DNA from: Mesostigma viride
Taxonomy: Eukaryota > Streptophyta > Mesostigmatophyceae > Mesostigmatales > Mesostigmataceae
Reading direction: 5' to 3'
NCBI GenBank assembly: GCA_009746045.1
Contig: RPFO01000027.1
Coordinates: 5,820,884 to 5,884,883 of the forward strand
DNA length: 64,000 bases
The first letter of the stretch is position 1. Each line of letters opens with the position of its first letter. The position numbers and the translations under genes were made by a program. This document shows, piece after piece, positions 33,879 to 45,485 of this stretch. The notes under the pieces are model-generated. The model had not been told where the DNA came from and searched no databases. It saw nothing but the letters and a program-made list of their open reading frames with translations.

Positions 33879-34346
33879 TCAGATGTGCGGAGATACTATG
33901 CGATCCAGCCGGTCCACGACCTGTTTGTAGAGCTTGTGCCAAGGGGCAGCACCGAACAGATGTGGGTGACGTTGCAAAAAACATCGGACTTGACGGAGCA
34001 TAATGTCTCGGTCATAGTCTTTGACCAATAAACGCTGCAAGAGTTCAACAAGAGTCGTGATGAAATCAACACGATAAGAACAAAGACGGGAAAAACGATG
34101 TAACTGAGAAAGAACAACACCATATTTTGCTGTGTGGGAAAGGAGACTGTGAATATCGGGGTAACGAATAAAAGGAATTTGCTGGTATTTAGGATCCTTG
34201 CGCTTATCATAGACAGCCGTACGCCAGCCCTTCTTGTTATGGGTAATGTTAAGATCGAGGTAATTGCAATGAGTATCCTCCGACGTGAGCTTTAATGTGA
34301 GGGGCGCTTGCGGGTAGATGCCAGGCAGACCAGCGGTGATATACAA
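33879..34346 (-). pseudogene. Reverse transcriptase C-terminal fragment, possibly Penelope-like
   Basis: This 156-codon frame contains YLDLNITHNKKGWRTAVYDK, then SHTAKYGVVLSQLHRFSRLC and VKDYDRDIMLRQVRCF. The pattern YLDL...VYDKR...YGV..SQL.RF.R.C...L...L is that of the region just after the RT catalytic box in Penelope-like and related elements. The catalytic YADD part is missing. The assignment to a particular clade is from memory of the pattern and is uncertain. Confidence 0.45.
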
Positions 34347-34383
34347 ATGGGTTGCGAAATCAGGGTTGTCGAAAGCGATGACA

Positions 34384-34870
34384 TCATGGTATATATATTC
34401 CTAGTCTGATCGAGGTGGCAGGAGGGGGCTGCCAGGGCTTGTGGTCAACGTGGATGACCGCCCCCCTCCAGTATACCGGCTTCCCCCTTGCGCTCTGCCG
34501 GAGCTGAAGGTAGGTCGGCCATAGCTCGCGTCGCCGCTGTTGCTGGGCCAGGGTCAAGTCGTCGTCCAGCGTGAAGCGAGTCTCCGAGAGCTTCTTGCGG
34601 CATTTAAGGAACGCCAGCTTGTCCGCCATGTACTTAAAGGTGAGGAGCACGGGTGCCGGGCCAGCCTTCCCCCGCGCGCGGGGGAGGCGGACAGCCGACA
34701 TGTCCAGCTCACCAGTGAGTAACATGGGGGCAAGAATGGCGCGCTTAAATGCTTCAAGAAGGCTCGTGGAGGTCTCACCTGCCTGCTGGTCGAAGTGCTT
34801 GACGATGACATTGTGGCTGCGCCGGGCGATGTCGGCTTCCTCGCGAAGGTCGAGGGCTTGTTGCTTGAGT
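34384..34870 (-). pseudogene. LINE ORF1-like RNA-binding C-terminal fragment
   Basis: On the minus strand an open frame reads ADIARRSHNVIVKHFDQQAG and later VLLTFKYMADKLAFLKCRKK and DDDLTLAQQQRRRELWPTYL. This is the RRM/CTD pattern of L1-type ORF1 proteins (R-N-x-(I/V)-x-H, ...K...L...R...F...D-D-L-T...R...L.P). Its upstream part is cut at 34872 exactly where the 3' tail of the neighbouring LINE begins, which suggests that LINE inserted into it. Confidence 0.55.
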
Positions 34871-35013
34871 TGACTGACAATTAAAAATTAAATTAAATTA
34901 AATTATAACATGCCTCCGTGGGGAGGTCATGTAGCACATATTTCATGATGGATGGGGTGGAGGAAGCCGCGTGATCGAACTATCCTAACTCTATCTAGAA
35001 AAACCTAACTACA

Positions 35014-35736
35014 CTACTCATCAAAACGCCTCCTCCGCTTGGGGGGAGGTGGCTTGCCCACAGGGTCGGGCGTGTGCGCCTTGACAATCTTCTTCCACCG
35101 CGTCTTGTCCTGCATGGCAGTCCAAAGACGGGAGAGAGAGTGGATGCGGTGCTCAAACTGGGCTGGGACCACTAGGTCGTCCAGCAACATCTGAACGTAG
35201 TTGGTGACAGGTTTCCCTACCCTTTTGGGAATGTCCTTGGGGCCAGGCCAGGTCAGAATGTGCCGCCCTGGCTGTCCAAGCCGCTGGGGGCCGGCCAGAC
35301 CAAGGGTGGTGTCGACCTGGCTGGTGCGGGCAAGGTGTCCTACAAATGCTATCCTACGCTGCCTAATCTCGTCCGAAACACGAGGCATGCCATGATACAG
35401 AGACTCTGATGACGGACGCTCGGAAAAACCTACATTAAGGACCTGCCGGAGCATCCTGTAAACTGTGCCGTCGAGCCGAGCTGCCAGTTTGGGTGGGAGG
35501 GTCCACGCCTCGGCGCCATACGTGAGCACCGTGAGGTCGACGAGGACCTTGAAGAGCATGCGCTTGCGGTGCCCGTCCAGGCCCTTCGAGCGCCAGTAGG
35601 GTGTGAGCGAACGGAGCTTGGCCCAGGCAAGGCCGATGCGGGTGTCCACATCGTCGGCGGTGTCAGGAAGCCAGCTCCCCAACAGCTTGAAGCGGTCGCG
35701 GAGCGGGACCTCCGTCCCGTCGAGCAGGCGCGGCAT
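35014..35736 (-). pseudogene. LINE ORF2, RT C-terminal region
   Basis: The frame starts FKLLGSWLPDTADDVDTRIG, continues with AWAKLRSLTPYWRSKGLDG, and has LTYGAEAWTL, the region that follows the RT palm in RTE/CR1-like LINEs. It ends in a basic tail, KRRRRFDE, and a stop at 35014. It overlaps the RT frame (35663-36673) by about 70 bases in another frame, so a frameshift near 35700 separates them. Confidence 0.75.
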
Positions 35737-36673
35737 GCAGCGGTGGTTTACTGGAGGCCCCTATCACCATTGCCTCAGTTTTGACACTAATCTCCAGCCC
35801 GGCCACCGCCCGCGCCTCCAGGCCCAGGCAGTCCAGCCAGGTCTGAATGTGCTCGGGGCTCTCGATGAGGGTGGTATCATCCGCATAAATCAGGTCGGCA
35901 AGGCGGTAACCAGGTCTAACCCCGCCGTGCTCTTTCACGTTAAGGATGTCCAAGCCTGGCTCGAACCCCTTAAGAGCAGTAAAGCGCGCACGTGCCCGGC
36001 GCATGACGTGATCCACGACAATAATGAACAGGTATGGGGACAGGACACAACCTTGCCACACCCCGTGGTGAAGGGGGAATGGTGGAGTGGTGCCCTCCGC
36101 AGTCCGCACTACTGCCTGTGAACCCTCATACAGACGGCGAATGGCAGCAATAAACGCAGGTGGTACCCGATCCAGAGCTAGGATGGCCCAAAGAGCCTCC
36201 CAGAGAACCGTGTCAAAGGCCTTGATATAGTCAACAAAAATGAAGACCAGCGGCAAACTGTCAGGGGGAAGTCGACGCACCTCCTCCATCAACCGGCGCG
36301 CGACAAACACAGCCATGACAGTGTTACGACCACGACGGAAACCCATCTGAGACTCACCCAGGTGTGGGTCCAGCGCGGCGCGGAGCCTGTGCAGCATCAT
36401 GCGCATGAAGACCTTCAGCGCGGCGCTCTGGAGGCAGACACCCCGGTAGTTACCGGGGTCAGCAGCAGAGCCCTTCTTGTACAGCATGACGCGGATGGCC
36501 GTCTGCCACTCAGCAGGCGGAGGCTCGTCAGAGAGCAGGACACGGTTGCAGAACGCCAGCAGAAGATCCCTAACCGCCAGATCAGGGGTCTTCAGCAGCT
36601 CAGCAGAAAGGTGGTCGGCACCGACCGCCGCATCGTACCGCAGGCGAGCAAGGGCGCCGTCCAATTCCTTCAA
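35663..36673 (-). pseudogene. LINE ORF2, reverse transcriptase palm
   Basis: The frame has NYRGVCLQSAALKVFMRMML, the metal-binding motif FVDYIKAFDTV, GVWQGCVLSPYLF and the catalytic box LIYADDTTLI, in the right order and spacing. All three catalytic Asp residues are present. It is separated by frameshifts from the endonuclease upstream and the C-terminal region downstream. Confidence 0.85.
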
Positions 36674-38508
36674 AGTGAAGGGGGGACGACGTCGTCAGTG
36701 GCAAGGCAGCCCTCCTGCAAGGCGGGGACTTGGTAGTCCGCGGCCGAGGAGGGGGGCGCTGGCGGCGGCGGGGGTCCGGCGACCCCGAGGCGGGCGGCCG
36801 TCTCGGGGTGAAGCGGCGGGGGGGGGCGCGAGCCCCACCGGTCAAGGAAACATTGTGGGCCAACCAGCGGTCAAGGCTTACCGGCGCCGTGCCGTCCCCC
36901 GTGTGCTCCACCGGGGTGCGCTGCCGCCGGCCGCCGAGCCGGTCGAGGTGGTACCACATGTCCTTGCCCTGGTTGCGAGCCTGGCAGGCCTTGGCATCCG
37001 CGATGCACTGGGCCGCCTCCGCGTCCTGAGCGTGCTCGTAGGCCTCCACAAGGGCGGCCTTGAGCAATGGTTTCTGCAGCGGGTCCCGGTTACGCTTGAG
37101 GCGGTGCCGGGCGGCCAAGACCTTGGGGTCCTGGCGGTAGAGCGGGCCGGGGCGGCGGCGGGGCATGACCGGCAGGTGCCGGGCCGCCAGCAACGGGGCA
37201 CGGGCCGCAAAGCCCGCAAAAATGGCTGCGTTGGGGGCACCATTGTCCAGCTCGTCGACGTCCGCCCGGGCGTCCAGGGCCGACAGGTACTTCCGTCGGC
37301 ACCAGTTCCGCTCGTGCTCGGCGTCCGTCCAGTCCTCAGGATCTCCCTTGACCGGACGTAGAGCAGACCAGTCAGGGCGGACCACTGGGGCGCGGCGCGC
37401 GGGGACGTGGAACCGGAGCCGAAGGGTCGCGCGCACCAACCGGTGGTCAGAGCACACCGTCGGCGTGTCAAACACTCGGGTGTCCAGGACCGAGGTGCAC
37501 CTGGACTGCCGTACCACCACGTAGTCCAAACAGGCCTGACGGCCGTTAGGGCCACGAAAAGTGACCAAGTCCTGTGAGGGACGTTGGAAGTGGCAGTTGA
37601 CAGCAACCATCCCGCTATCCCGCAAAAAGGCAGAAAACAGGGGAGTGTTGTCGTTAGCAGTAGTGTCAGCAGGCGCAAAGCGGCTGCCAGCAGTGCCCAC
37701 GGGGAGCGTGGCATTGGCGTCGAGCAGCATAACCAAAAAGTGGCGGGCCGGGGTGACCCTCTCAAGGTCATGCAAGGATTCGAAGAACTCCTCACGGGCC
37801 GACTCAGGCCGGTAGACCACTGTGGGGTGCGTAGCCCACCCCCACCGTGAGGTGGTGTTTAGACCTCCCCTCGACAGAGGTGAAATGTGCTACCATAAGG
37901 CGTGGGGTTAGAAACTTAAGCGTGCTGAGGCTAGCAACTGCCAGCGGCGAACACAAAAGACCAACACCACCTTGGCCAGACGTATACCGCTGCCAGCAAA
38001 GTAAAACCTCCAGCCATGCACCCGCCAAGCGATCAGTGCTCACCATGCCAAGTGGCACCGTGCGGCGGTGTTCCTGGACGCCTAATATAGATACACGATG
38101 CTCAATGCAGAATGCGACTAGCTCCTCTACCCGGCAGCTATGGTCGTCATCTAGCAGTGTGCGGGTGTTAAAAGTGGCAAGGGCCAAGGATGCCTGCTGG
38201 CCCACCAGGGGAGGACGACGATGGATGATGGGGGTGGATGCGGCGGGGGGTGGAGGTGGGGGTGAAACGGAGGGGGGAAGGGAAGCGGTAGAAATAGTGC
38301 TTTTCATCGCATTTATTTTGTCCTGCAAGCGTAGGATGCGAGCCTGCCGCTTGCTCGGGGTATTCGGGGTTGGGGCTGATTGCACAACGCCGAGGTGTAG
38401 GTAATCTAGCAAACGTTGGGTTTTACGAATCTGACATTTGACAGATGAGGTTGTGGCCCGAAATACCGGCACCACCATGGCTTTCACCCGACGGTTAGGT
38501 CGAGGCAT
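36600..38508 (-). pseudogene. LINE ORF2, AP endonuclease and linker
   Basis: In the 38508-37804 frame LALATFNTRTLLDDDHSCRV and VSILGVQEHRR mark the start of an exonuclease-endonuclease-phosphatase domain (catalytic N and E). A frameshift near 37810 moves to the 37820-36600 frame, with LVMLLDANATLPVG, CLDYVVVRQSR and SDHRLVRATL (the conserved D-x-N and SDH). The frame degrades into Pro/Arg-rich sequence at 36830-36660 before the RT. A Pro-rich segment and a basic region (NRRVKAMVV) precede the domain. Confidence 0.8.
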
Positions 38509-38585
38509 GGTAGTGGAACGGGACTGTTTAGAGGCTGTCTCCGAAGCCTGTTAGCCGCGAGCCGACGAGGAAGGTTGTCTACCTA

Positions 38586-39785
38586 CTAGTCACCACCAGG
38601 GGCAGCACGCTTCTCACCACGAGACTCACTACGAGACTCTGCAACCGTGGTGTTAATCTCAACACCGTCAAAGGAGGCAACCCAGCGACCATCCGACTTC
38701 AAACGCATCTGCACACGCTTCCCTCCCTGTACGTACCCATCCCGGATGGCCACGACCTTCGCGTGATTCCAGACCTTGCTCCTTGCCGCCAGCTGTGCAG
38801 GGGTGTAGTCCTCGTCCATGCTGATGAGGCTGCCCTTGAGCAGGCGACGGGCGCCCATGACCCGTTTCTGGTCGTTCACAGTGGCCATGGTGACCAGGAC
38901 CAGGCCACCTGGGCCTGGCAGGCGGATTGCCCTGTCAATGGTCACGTGATCGCGCAGCTGCATGCAGCAACCCCAAGAACATGGGGCCCCGCAAGGCCTC
39001 GGTAAGTGCTTGTGCGGTGTCATGCTTGCCCTCCACATGCTTGAGAATGATATTGCGTTGGCGGAGCTGAGCCACATTCTGTGACGCGACTGCGGTGGCA
39101 GCTGACTTAGCCGCCTGGGCGACTATGGCATCCAGGTTCTTCCCCGCCGCATCCGCGAACGTGACCCGCTTGGGGGGGGAGGTGGCCATGGCCGCCTTTA
39201 ATTCCAGCAATGTGGCTTGGGTGACAGCAGAGTTAGCAGCCAAAGACTTGAGCGCACCTTGCACAGACTTGAGCTCAGAGGTGAGCGCCTGCAGCTCAGT
39301 GGAGTCGGCTGCGCCGGCAGGGGTGTCGGCATCGGCCGAGGTGTCGGATGCGGCCGCGATGGGCGCCAGCGGTTTGCAGAGTTCAGGGCAGCATGTAAAG
39401 AGGCAGGAGGTGCGTAGCTGGTCGTCGCCCCAGTGCTGCCACCCTCGGGGGGTCATCCACAACTGCGCCGGTGTTGGGGTGGCGGATGGTCTCGTCGGCG
39501 GCGTATCGAAGTTTGAGGATTTGCAGCACGTTGCCACCGGCATGGTGAAAATTGCCGCAATGTCGGCCGGTTGCAGGCGATCGAGGCTTGTATATTTGGT
39601 TAAATCAGACGGTGAGGGCGGTGAAGTTTCAGGCGTGGGGGTAGCCTCGGCGGCCATGGAAGTGATTTCCGTGGTACGCGGCTTCTTGGGAGCGGCGGGA
39701 GCGGTGCCGACGAGGGGGCTGGCTGCGGCAAGAACGTCTTCCAGCGAGCGGGTTCTCGGGCGGCAGGTGTCGTAGCAGTCTCCAT
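38586..39785 (-). pseudogene. LINE ORF1 (coiled-coil and RNA-binding protein)
   Basis: The frame from 39657 (MAAEATPTPETSPPSPSDLT) has a Pro/Ser-rich start and a coiled coil (ELQALTSELKSVQGALKSLA), then QLRQRNIILKHVEGKHDTAQ. A frameshift at about 38940-38990 leads to LVLVTMATVNDQKRVMGARR and DEDYTPAQLAARSKVWNHAK, which fit the RRM/CTD of L1-type ORF1 proteins. A further start upstream at 39785 is in another frame. ORF1 chaperones LINE RNA; this copy is broken. Confidence 0.65.
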
Positions 39786-39790
39786 AGCTA

Positions 39791-41141
39791 CGGGGAAGAT
39801 GTCGAATGCTGGGCGGGGGGCGCAGGCGTGCTGTTCACGAAGAGAATGCCGCCATATCGAGTCGAAAATAGCGATATCTGCTGGGCAGGCCGAGGTCGAG
39901 AACGTACGAAATCGGGGACGATAGCTGCCGGAAATTATACCAGCATGTTCGTCGTCAAAAGACGAGTCGAATGCAACAAACCCGACTAAATTTCATGGCC
40001 TGAGTCGAAAGTTATGAGCATTCTCGGCAGCCATAGCTCGGCATAATTTTCGCGCCTATTTTCGAGACTGACAATTGGACCACAAAAACTGTCGCGTATT
40101 TTACCGCCGCGTATTTTACACCCCCACGTATAATACGCGTATTTTAGGTCCGCGTATTATACCCCGTACACGTATTTTCTGATCACGTATTTGCCAACCC
40201 GGCGTCCATCCATCAGGGTTAATGCTCCGTGACTCCCCAACGGGAGCACGAGTCTAATTAATTAATTAATTAATTAATGTAATCCCAATGGAGATCTGTT
40301 ACAATTTAATAATCTAGTGAAAAAATAATTCCCTAGATGCTATGAAGTGTTCTATAAATAGCTCGCAATGCAATATATCACGTTCTATGAAAAAAAAAAC
40401 AAAAAACACGGGTTTATTTAATTTTTAAATTATCAGCCACAGCTTTCGTCAGGTGCCCATCCTTGCCGGGGATAGGCAATAAGGTCAAAAAGTAATTTGT
40501 GGCTATGCACACAGATCCGCAAAGGATTGCGCTGAGTCATCCATTAGAAATGAATGGCTTGCAACGAATGTCGCACTAAGCGCAATTATGAGCACACTTG
40601 TTCCATAGTAACGAGCGCTGCCACATGCCAGCAATAAAGACAAACAGGTGCGAAAAACCTGGCGTATCTCACAGTCAACGCCACTCACAGTCGGCACTTA
40701 CATGCCTTACTCCATACTACATCCAATCTAAATCTGAAAAGAGCGTCAGAAAGCTTGTTATCAACTCTATGTCACTAGTGATGCCTAATTGCAGCAAAGA
40801 TACCAGTCGTATATTTGCCGCTACCAGCGGCGTTTCTCATGCGACACTGTCAACAACAGTATAATACAGGTGAAAGAGACTAGGGCAAAATAGGTCAGTT
40901 ACCACAATACACGAAGGATGTGGTAAACTGCCTGTACAACAGTTGCCCATGTTTGTCACACAAACGATGGCTACTCCCGACAGCACACGTGGTCAGTGAT
41001 GCACCTCCTTGTCATTGAGCCGTAAGAAGAGCCGTAAAAAGAGCCGTCAACGGAGCCGTAAAAAGAAACTTTCCTTTCAGTGCCATCCACGACGTTGCGA
41101 GGTGCGGTGAAACGAAGAGCTAGTGACAAGAGCACACTGAA
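39791..41141. other. Non-coding stretch with CGTATTTTA repeats and a (TTAA)n tract
   Basis: At 40085-40195 the motif CGTATTTTA or CGTATTATA recurs six or seven times in both orientations of a short palindromic kind. At 40235-40279 a CTCCCCAACGGGAG hairpin is followed by (TTAA)n, like a retroelement 3' tail on the plus strand. I see no gene between there and the end of the root-cap gene at 41142. Confidence 0.45.
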
Positions 41142-41333
41142 TTACACCCTTGCCGCCCCGCGCTTAGACCGCGGCACGAACTTGGCAAAGCGGCAGTCGG
41201 CCGCGAACATGCCGCTGGTCGCGTAGTCCTCGTCAGTGCCCTCCATGGGCACCTCTGCGCCCTGCTTGGAGAAGGACTGGCCCAGGATGCCGTGGACCGC
41301 ACCCGCTGCCTCGAACTCCTTGACTTGGAAGTT
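41142..41333 (-). CDS. RTX/root-cap secreted protein, last exon
   Basis: This final 64-codon exon (with stop TAA at 41142-41144) follows an ACTCCACAG acceptor (41334-41336) in phase 0. The peptide NFQVKEFEAAGAVHGILGQS carries the F-x-V...A-V-H-G-x-L-G-Q signature of the C-terminal part of the plant/algal root cap (LEA-related) domain. It then ends in a basic tail. The exon joins exon 43671-43838 in phase. The stop codon overlaps TGTAA, the common green-algal poly(A) signal, which may be coincidence. Confidence 0.78.
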   Translation of the reverse strand, partial: NFQVKEFEAAGAVHGILGQSFSKQGAEVPMEGTDEDYATSGMFAADCRFAKFVPRSKRGAARV

Positions 41334-43049
41334 CTGTGGAGTTGAAGCACGCCGAGCATGTTTTTGGATTGGATGGCATTAGTTGGCTGCCAGCAGAAGG
41401 AAAGTTGATCGATGCTTTGGCAAAAGAATGTCTTCTATATATGCACTGCAAGGTTGGCATCCCATTAGGGTCTATAACGTGCATTACTACTATGAACCTG
41501 CACTGAATGCGGCTGCAGTTAAAACTGCGAAGTTATCACAAACAGCAAGAGTTGTCCCACCATGAACCCCCAGCGATGGACACGGAAGGAGCTGGCATGC
41601 ATGCAAACACGAGCTTTGAGGCATGCAATACAATTAAGCCCACAGAGAGCATTTAATAACAGCAAATGCAAACCTTGACTAACGATATTTTTCTGAAAAG
41701 GAAGTGCTTGTGACCCCACCATTCAGGGCAGAAACATGACGAAACTAGACATGCTCCGCATCATTCTCATCAACCCAAGTTATTTCTATCTGTAATCTAA
41801 ACAGCTTTTACTTTCTATAGTTGATCAGTCTGAGTGCCTGCCGGCACCTAGAACCTCGCATGAAGTGTCTTATACTGTGCAATGATGAGCGAGTATCCAG
41901 CATGCCTGCTATCAGCCATGATCATGCCTAATATGAGACCAAAGTGAGATGGGTCCTGCAACGTTTGCATAACAAAGACAGAGCCAAGCAATCTTGACCG
42001 CTTGCTTGCTCGCAAGAGCAAGGCTCTGTGACACCATGCAGCGCGCGGTCGAGGCATATTTTGCATAATAAGTGCACACTATTTCCAATGGGAGAGCTGC
42101 CTGAAACAGAAAACGGAGCCTCAGCATCACCATTGGACGTGAGTGCTACTCCAACGTGGTGGATAAAAGACAAGGTTTTGGCATCTGCGGCTCAAATTTA
42201 TGATGCCCTACAGGGTCCATCCATATGTGCCAGCACAATGCCAGGCTTAGCTGCCGAGATGTGCCCGGCGGGCGCCCACCCACTTCATTATGCTTTTACA
42301 AGAGTGGCCAAGTTCCACAAGCTCTTGTTAACTTAATGCTGATATTGGGACAGGATTGGGACCACCTATTTGCCCAGCTGCACCTTGTCTGTTTCATGTC
42401 CACACTACTATCCTGCCGTCCCCACTCCACCATATAGTGTCGAAAACGGGGCTCGAACCACACCATGATTCAACCCATCCCATACAGGCAGGCGCCTGGG
42501 ACCGGTTCCTTGATAATGGGGGGGGGGGGGGGATAAGGGGGGGACGCCCCAGCTAAACTGCTCACTCCAAATTAGGTCCGACGTGGCTCTGTCAGACATG
42601 AAGCGAGCGCCAAAATTGCCCCGGCGCCAGAATTATTCAAAAGGTGTGCGCTCAAGTTGGCTTTCTGAAGACGGCGGTAGGTTAATAGAACCCGAGTGCG
42701 CTCGGCAAACATACCTGGCGCCTGGTGAGACTAGGGATACATCGATATTGGTCCAGCGCTTTGGCTTACATCCCAAAGTGAGGTACTTGTGGAAGTACTA
42801 ATGCACATATATGTTAAAAATATAATTACTTACAGCAGAGTGAAATCACTCAAACCAAAGCAAACGCCCAGCTATAAACCTATATACAGAGCCATGTCAA
42901 AGCTCTATGCACATATATGTACTACGGTAATCATACGGAACATAATTTATAGGACACGTGGCGAAACTGGGAGTGATCTAGGTGGCGTCAGATACAAGTC
43001 CTGACTGTGCAGACTCTCTCTTCTGCCCATGTGCAGCGTGGGATCCAAC

Positions 43050-43218
43050 TGACTGACTGACTGACTGACTGACTGACTGACTGACTGACTGACTGACTGA
43101 CTGACTGACTGACTGACTGACTGACTGACTGACTGACTGACTGACTGACTGACTGACTGACTGACTGACTGACTGACTGACTGACTGACTGACTGACTGA
43201 CTGACTGACTGACTGACT

Positions 43219-43269
<51 letters not shown>

Positions 43270-43367
43270 TGACTGACTGACTGACTGACTGACTGACTGA
43301 CTGACTGACTGACTGACTGACTGACTGACTGACTGACTGACTGACTGACTGACTGACTGACTGACTG
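43050..43367. repeat. (CTGA)n tetranucleotide tract, about 318 bp
   Basis: About 80 copies of CTGA are nearly perfect, with a single CTTA variant near 43243. The tract lies in the intron between the last two exons of the root-cap gene. Confidence 0.98.
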
Positions 43368-43670
43368 TGCCGACTACCTCCCTAGCGTATAGTGCCGCCT
43401 GTCACACTTCCAACGTGCACTCTGTTTCGCCCCAACGGCACCATTTCGGCAAAGGTGTACGCTCAGCCATTTTTCACTTTGGCTAGTGACGGACGGCCCT
43501 GGACAGCACTAAAGAGGTGTGCGCTCAAGTAGCGAAATAGGGGGGTATGCCCCCCCCCCCCTACATTCTTTAACCTGTCGCTTTGAACCGAACCAGAACT
43601 TAACTGTGCACTTCTCAAGGCAGGAACTCTTCCCCACACCAAGTCTTGTGCATGCACCCCCCTGACTCAC

Positions 43671-43838
43671 CAGGAAGTTCTTCCCGGGTCCCTTGTCGGC
43701 CTCCCAGAAGGCCGCGCGCACAACCTCCACCACCATCTCCACCATGCCCGGCGCGCTGATGAGCACGCGCGTCCTCCTGCGGGTCACCACCAGCCCCGAG
43801 GGCAGCCGGCGGGTGCCCAGTTTGCCCTCCAGGGGGAC
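43671..43838 (-). CDS. RTX/root-cap secreted protein, root-cap domain exon
   Basis: This is a 56-codon exon between a CACGCAG acceptor (43839-43841) and a consensus GTGAGT donor, phase 0 at both ends. The peptide starts VPLEGKLGTRRLPSGLVVTR and has VLISAPGMVEMVVEVVRAAF, ending GPGKNFL. It bridges the DPHF...FDF part (previous exon) and the AVHGILGQ part (next exon) of the root cap domain, and spacing and phase both fit. A 66-bp tandem duplication of its acceptor side stands at 43880-43990. Confidence 0.75.
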
Positions 43839-43849
43839 CTGCGTGGCAC

Positions 43850-43992
43850 CGACCAGGCCACGCATGCCAATGTTAGATAAGAACAGCCCCATATCATCAG
43901 TATATGTACATAGGCACCGACCAGGCCACGCATGTCGATGTTGGATAAGAACAGCCCCATATCATCAGTATATGTACATAGGCACTGACCAT
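43850..43992. repeat. 66-bp direct duplication beside an acceptor
   Basis: The block GGCACCGACCAGGCCACGCA to ACAGCCCCATATCATCAGTA occurs at about 43847 and 43913, with the start of a third. It includes the sequence directly upstream of the acceptor at 43841. Confidence 0.85.
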
Positions 43993-44506
43993 GAGTTTGC
44001 TCATCAGTGGCAAGGAGCCAGCATCTTAAATAAAAAGAAGAACCCCCCAGCATCTCAAATTAAGGGTGCGATGACACATGCGAATGAAACAGACAGGGGG
44101 TGACTACGCGCCTATAAATGACATGGCATCAGCATGCTTAACTTTGGTTTACAATGTCCCCTCTTACGATTAGGAGGAAGCAGTTGAACTGGCCACTGTA
44201 ATCTATCGGGACCCGTTCAGTCCCAGAGTTGAGGATAGCAGGCGCCAGTGCGCGTATGCACTCAAAACTTAGTCGTTGAATCGTTACCAACATGAAGGCT
44301 GGCACATCGCGAGCTGGCACAAGATTTGAGTCTTTGCAGTAACGAGAGAGCCACTACACCTCTAGGTGCAGGGAGTGGTCAACATGGATATTTCCCAATA
44401 ACAAACAACCCCTATGAACCTGTCGTGACATTGACATGACCATGGACAAGTACTAGAAAGGCTTTCCCCCGCCGGTAAGCTCTCCCCGCCCCCGCCCGCG
44501 ACTCAC

Positions 44507-45264
44507 CCCGTTCAGCAGAACGGTCCCAAACGATGCAGCGTAGGGCGCCCCTGGGCGCGAGTTGGCGTCCACCAGCACGCGGTCGTTCCCGAACATGACG
44601 CTGATCTGGTCCATCCACGTGCGGGCATCGCCGCCCTTCTTGGAGACACGGCGGGCACTGGCCGCCTTAATGCTGGCACCACCAGTGGCATCAGATACGT
44701 TAGCAACACCCATGAGCCTCGCGTTCACGTGCACCCTCTCGTCCGACAGCACGCAGTACGAACGCTCCGCGCGGCCCACAAAGTCGAAACGGTCGCCGCG
44801 CGCGCTCACAAAGTGGGGGTCAGACTTGACAGACGACAGATCATCTACGACTAGCGCCCTGAGTAGCGTCTCTGCCACGGGGCCAAAGGACTCAAACAAG
44901 CTCGCCAGGAAGGCGGTGAAATCCGCTGACCGGAAGATGTCCTGGATGGACTGCGCGCTGTGATCCAACGATGCAAATGCCTCGATCGCAATTTCGATCT
45001 GGTCCTCTGCCAGCTCACCCAGCTGCAGCAGGTGCCGCCGGCGGCTGCTGGTGCCACCGAGGGTGGAGTTCACGCCCACCTGGCAGGGGGGGACGCCCAA
45101 CCAGGCGGCCACCCCCTCGCGAACCAAGTCAATATTGAGGGTGTAGGTATAGTTGCAGGTGGCAAAGGACAGGAGGTAGATCGCCTGGACAAACGGGCCA
45201 TTGCCATAGCAGGAAGAGGCGATCGAGGTGTTGCCCACGACCGGGATGTTGTCCACCAAACAAG
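44507..45264 (-). CDS. RTX/root-cap secreted protein, main root-cap exon
   Basis: This 758-base exon follows a CCGCAG acceptor (45265-45267) and ends AACGGG before GTGAGT. Two bases complete a codon from the previous exon (giving Ala, then CLVDNIPVVGNTSIASSCYG). A 250-residue segment includes RRRHLLQLGE, and then DPHFVSARGDRFDFVGRAER followed by SYCVLSDERVHVNARLMG and RTWMDQISVMFG. This DP-x-F...G-x-x-FDF...Y-C-x-x-SD...N-A-x-x-x-G...W-M pattern is the root cap / LEA-related domain known from plants and green algae. It is related in fold to von Willebrand D-like domains, and the biochemical role is not known. The product is expected to be extracellular. Confidence 0.8.
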
Positions 45265-45485
45265 CTGCGGAATGCAGGGAGCCGCGTCAGCCGGTGGCCA
45301 GGGTCCCAAATGGCCGCCAACACCGATTCGACAAAAGGGAATTAGATATGGACCAGGTGACGATGGTGGCAATGAAGGGGGACGTTGCGGTGTGGGCAGA
45401 CATTGGGACCATGAAATTTAATAATTTAATATATGTAGTATATAATGTACTTATTATCAATGAGACAACCATAATAATCAATATC

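Larger units (their letters stand above)
34870..39790 (-). mobile_element. Nearly full-length APE-type LINE, disabled by frameshifts
   Basis: The minus strand carries ORF1 (38586-39785), then an AP-endonuclease (36600-38508), a reverse transcriptase (35663-36673) and a C-terminal region (35014-35736), in the normal LINE order. The 3' end holds a short hairpin (CCTCC...GGAGG) and a TTTAA-type repeat tail near 34873-34910. At least four frame changes interrupt the coding sequence. The combination of an L1-like ORF1, APE and a long C-terminal region without RNase H resembles RTE/L1-type algal LINEs; I do not fix the clade. Confidence 0.8.

Noticed and set aside
36477-37361. 294-codon plus-strand ORF within the LINE
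   Set aside because: It is a shadow of the minus-strand endonuclease/RT frames, which carry recognisable motifs.
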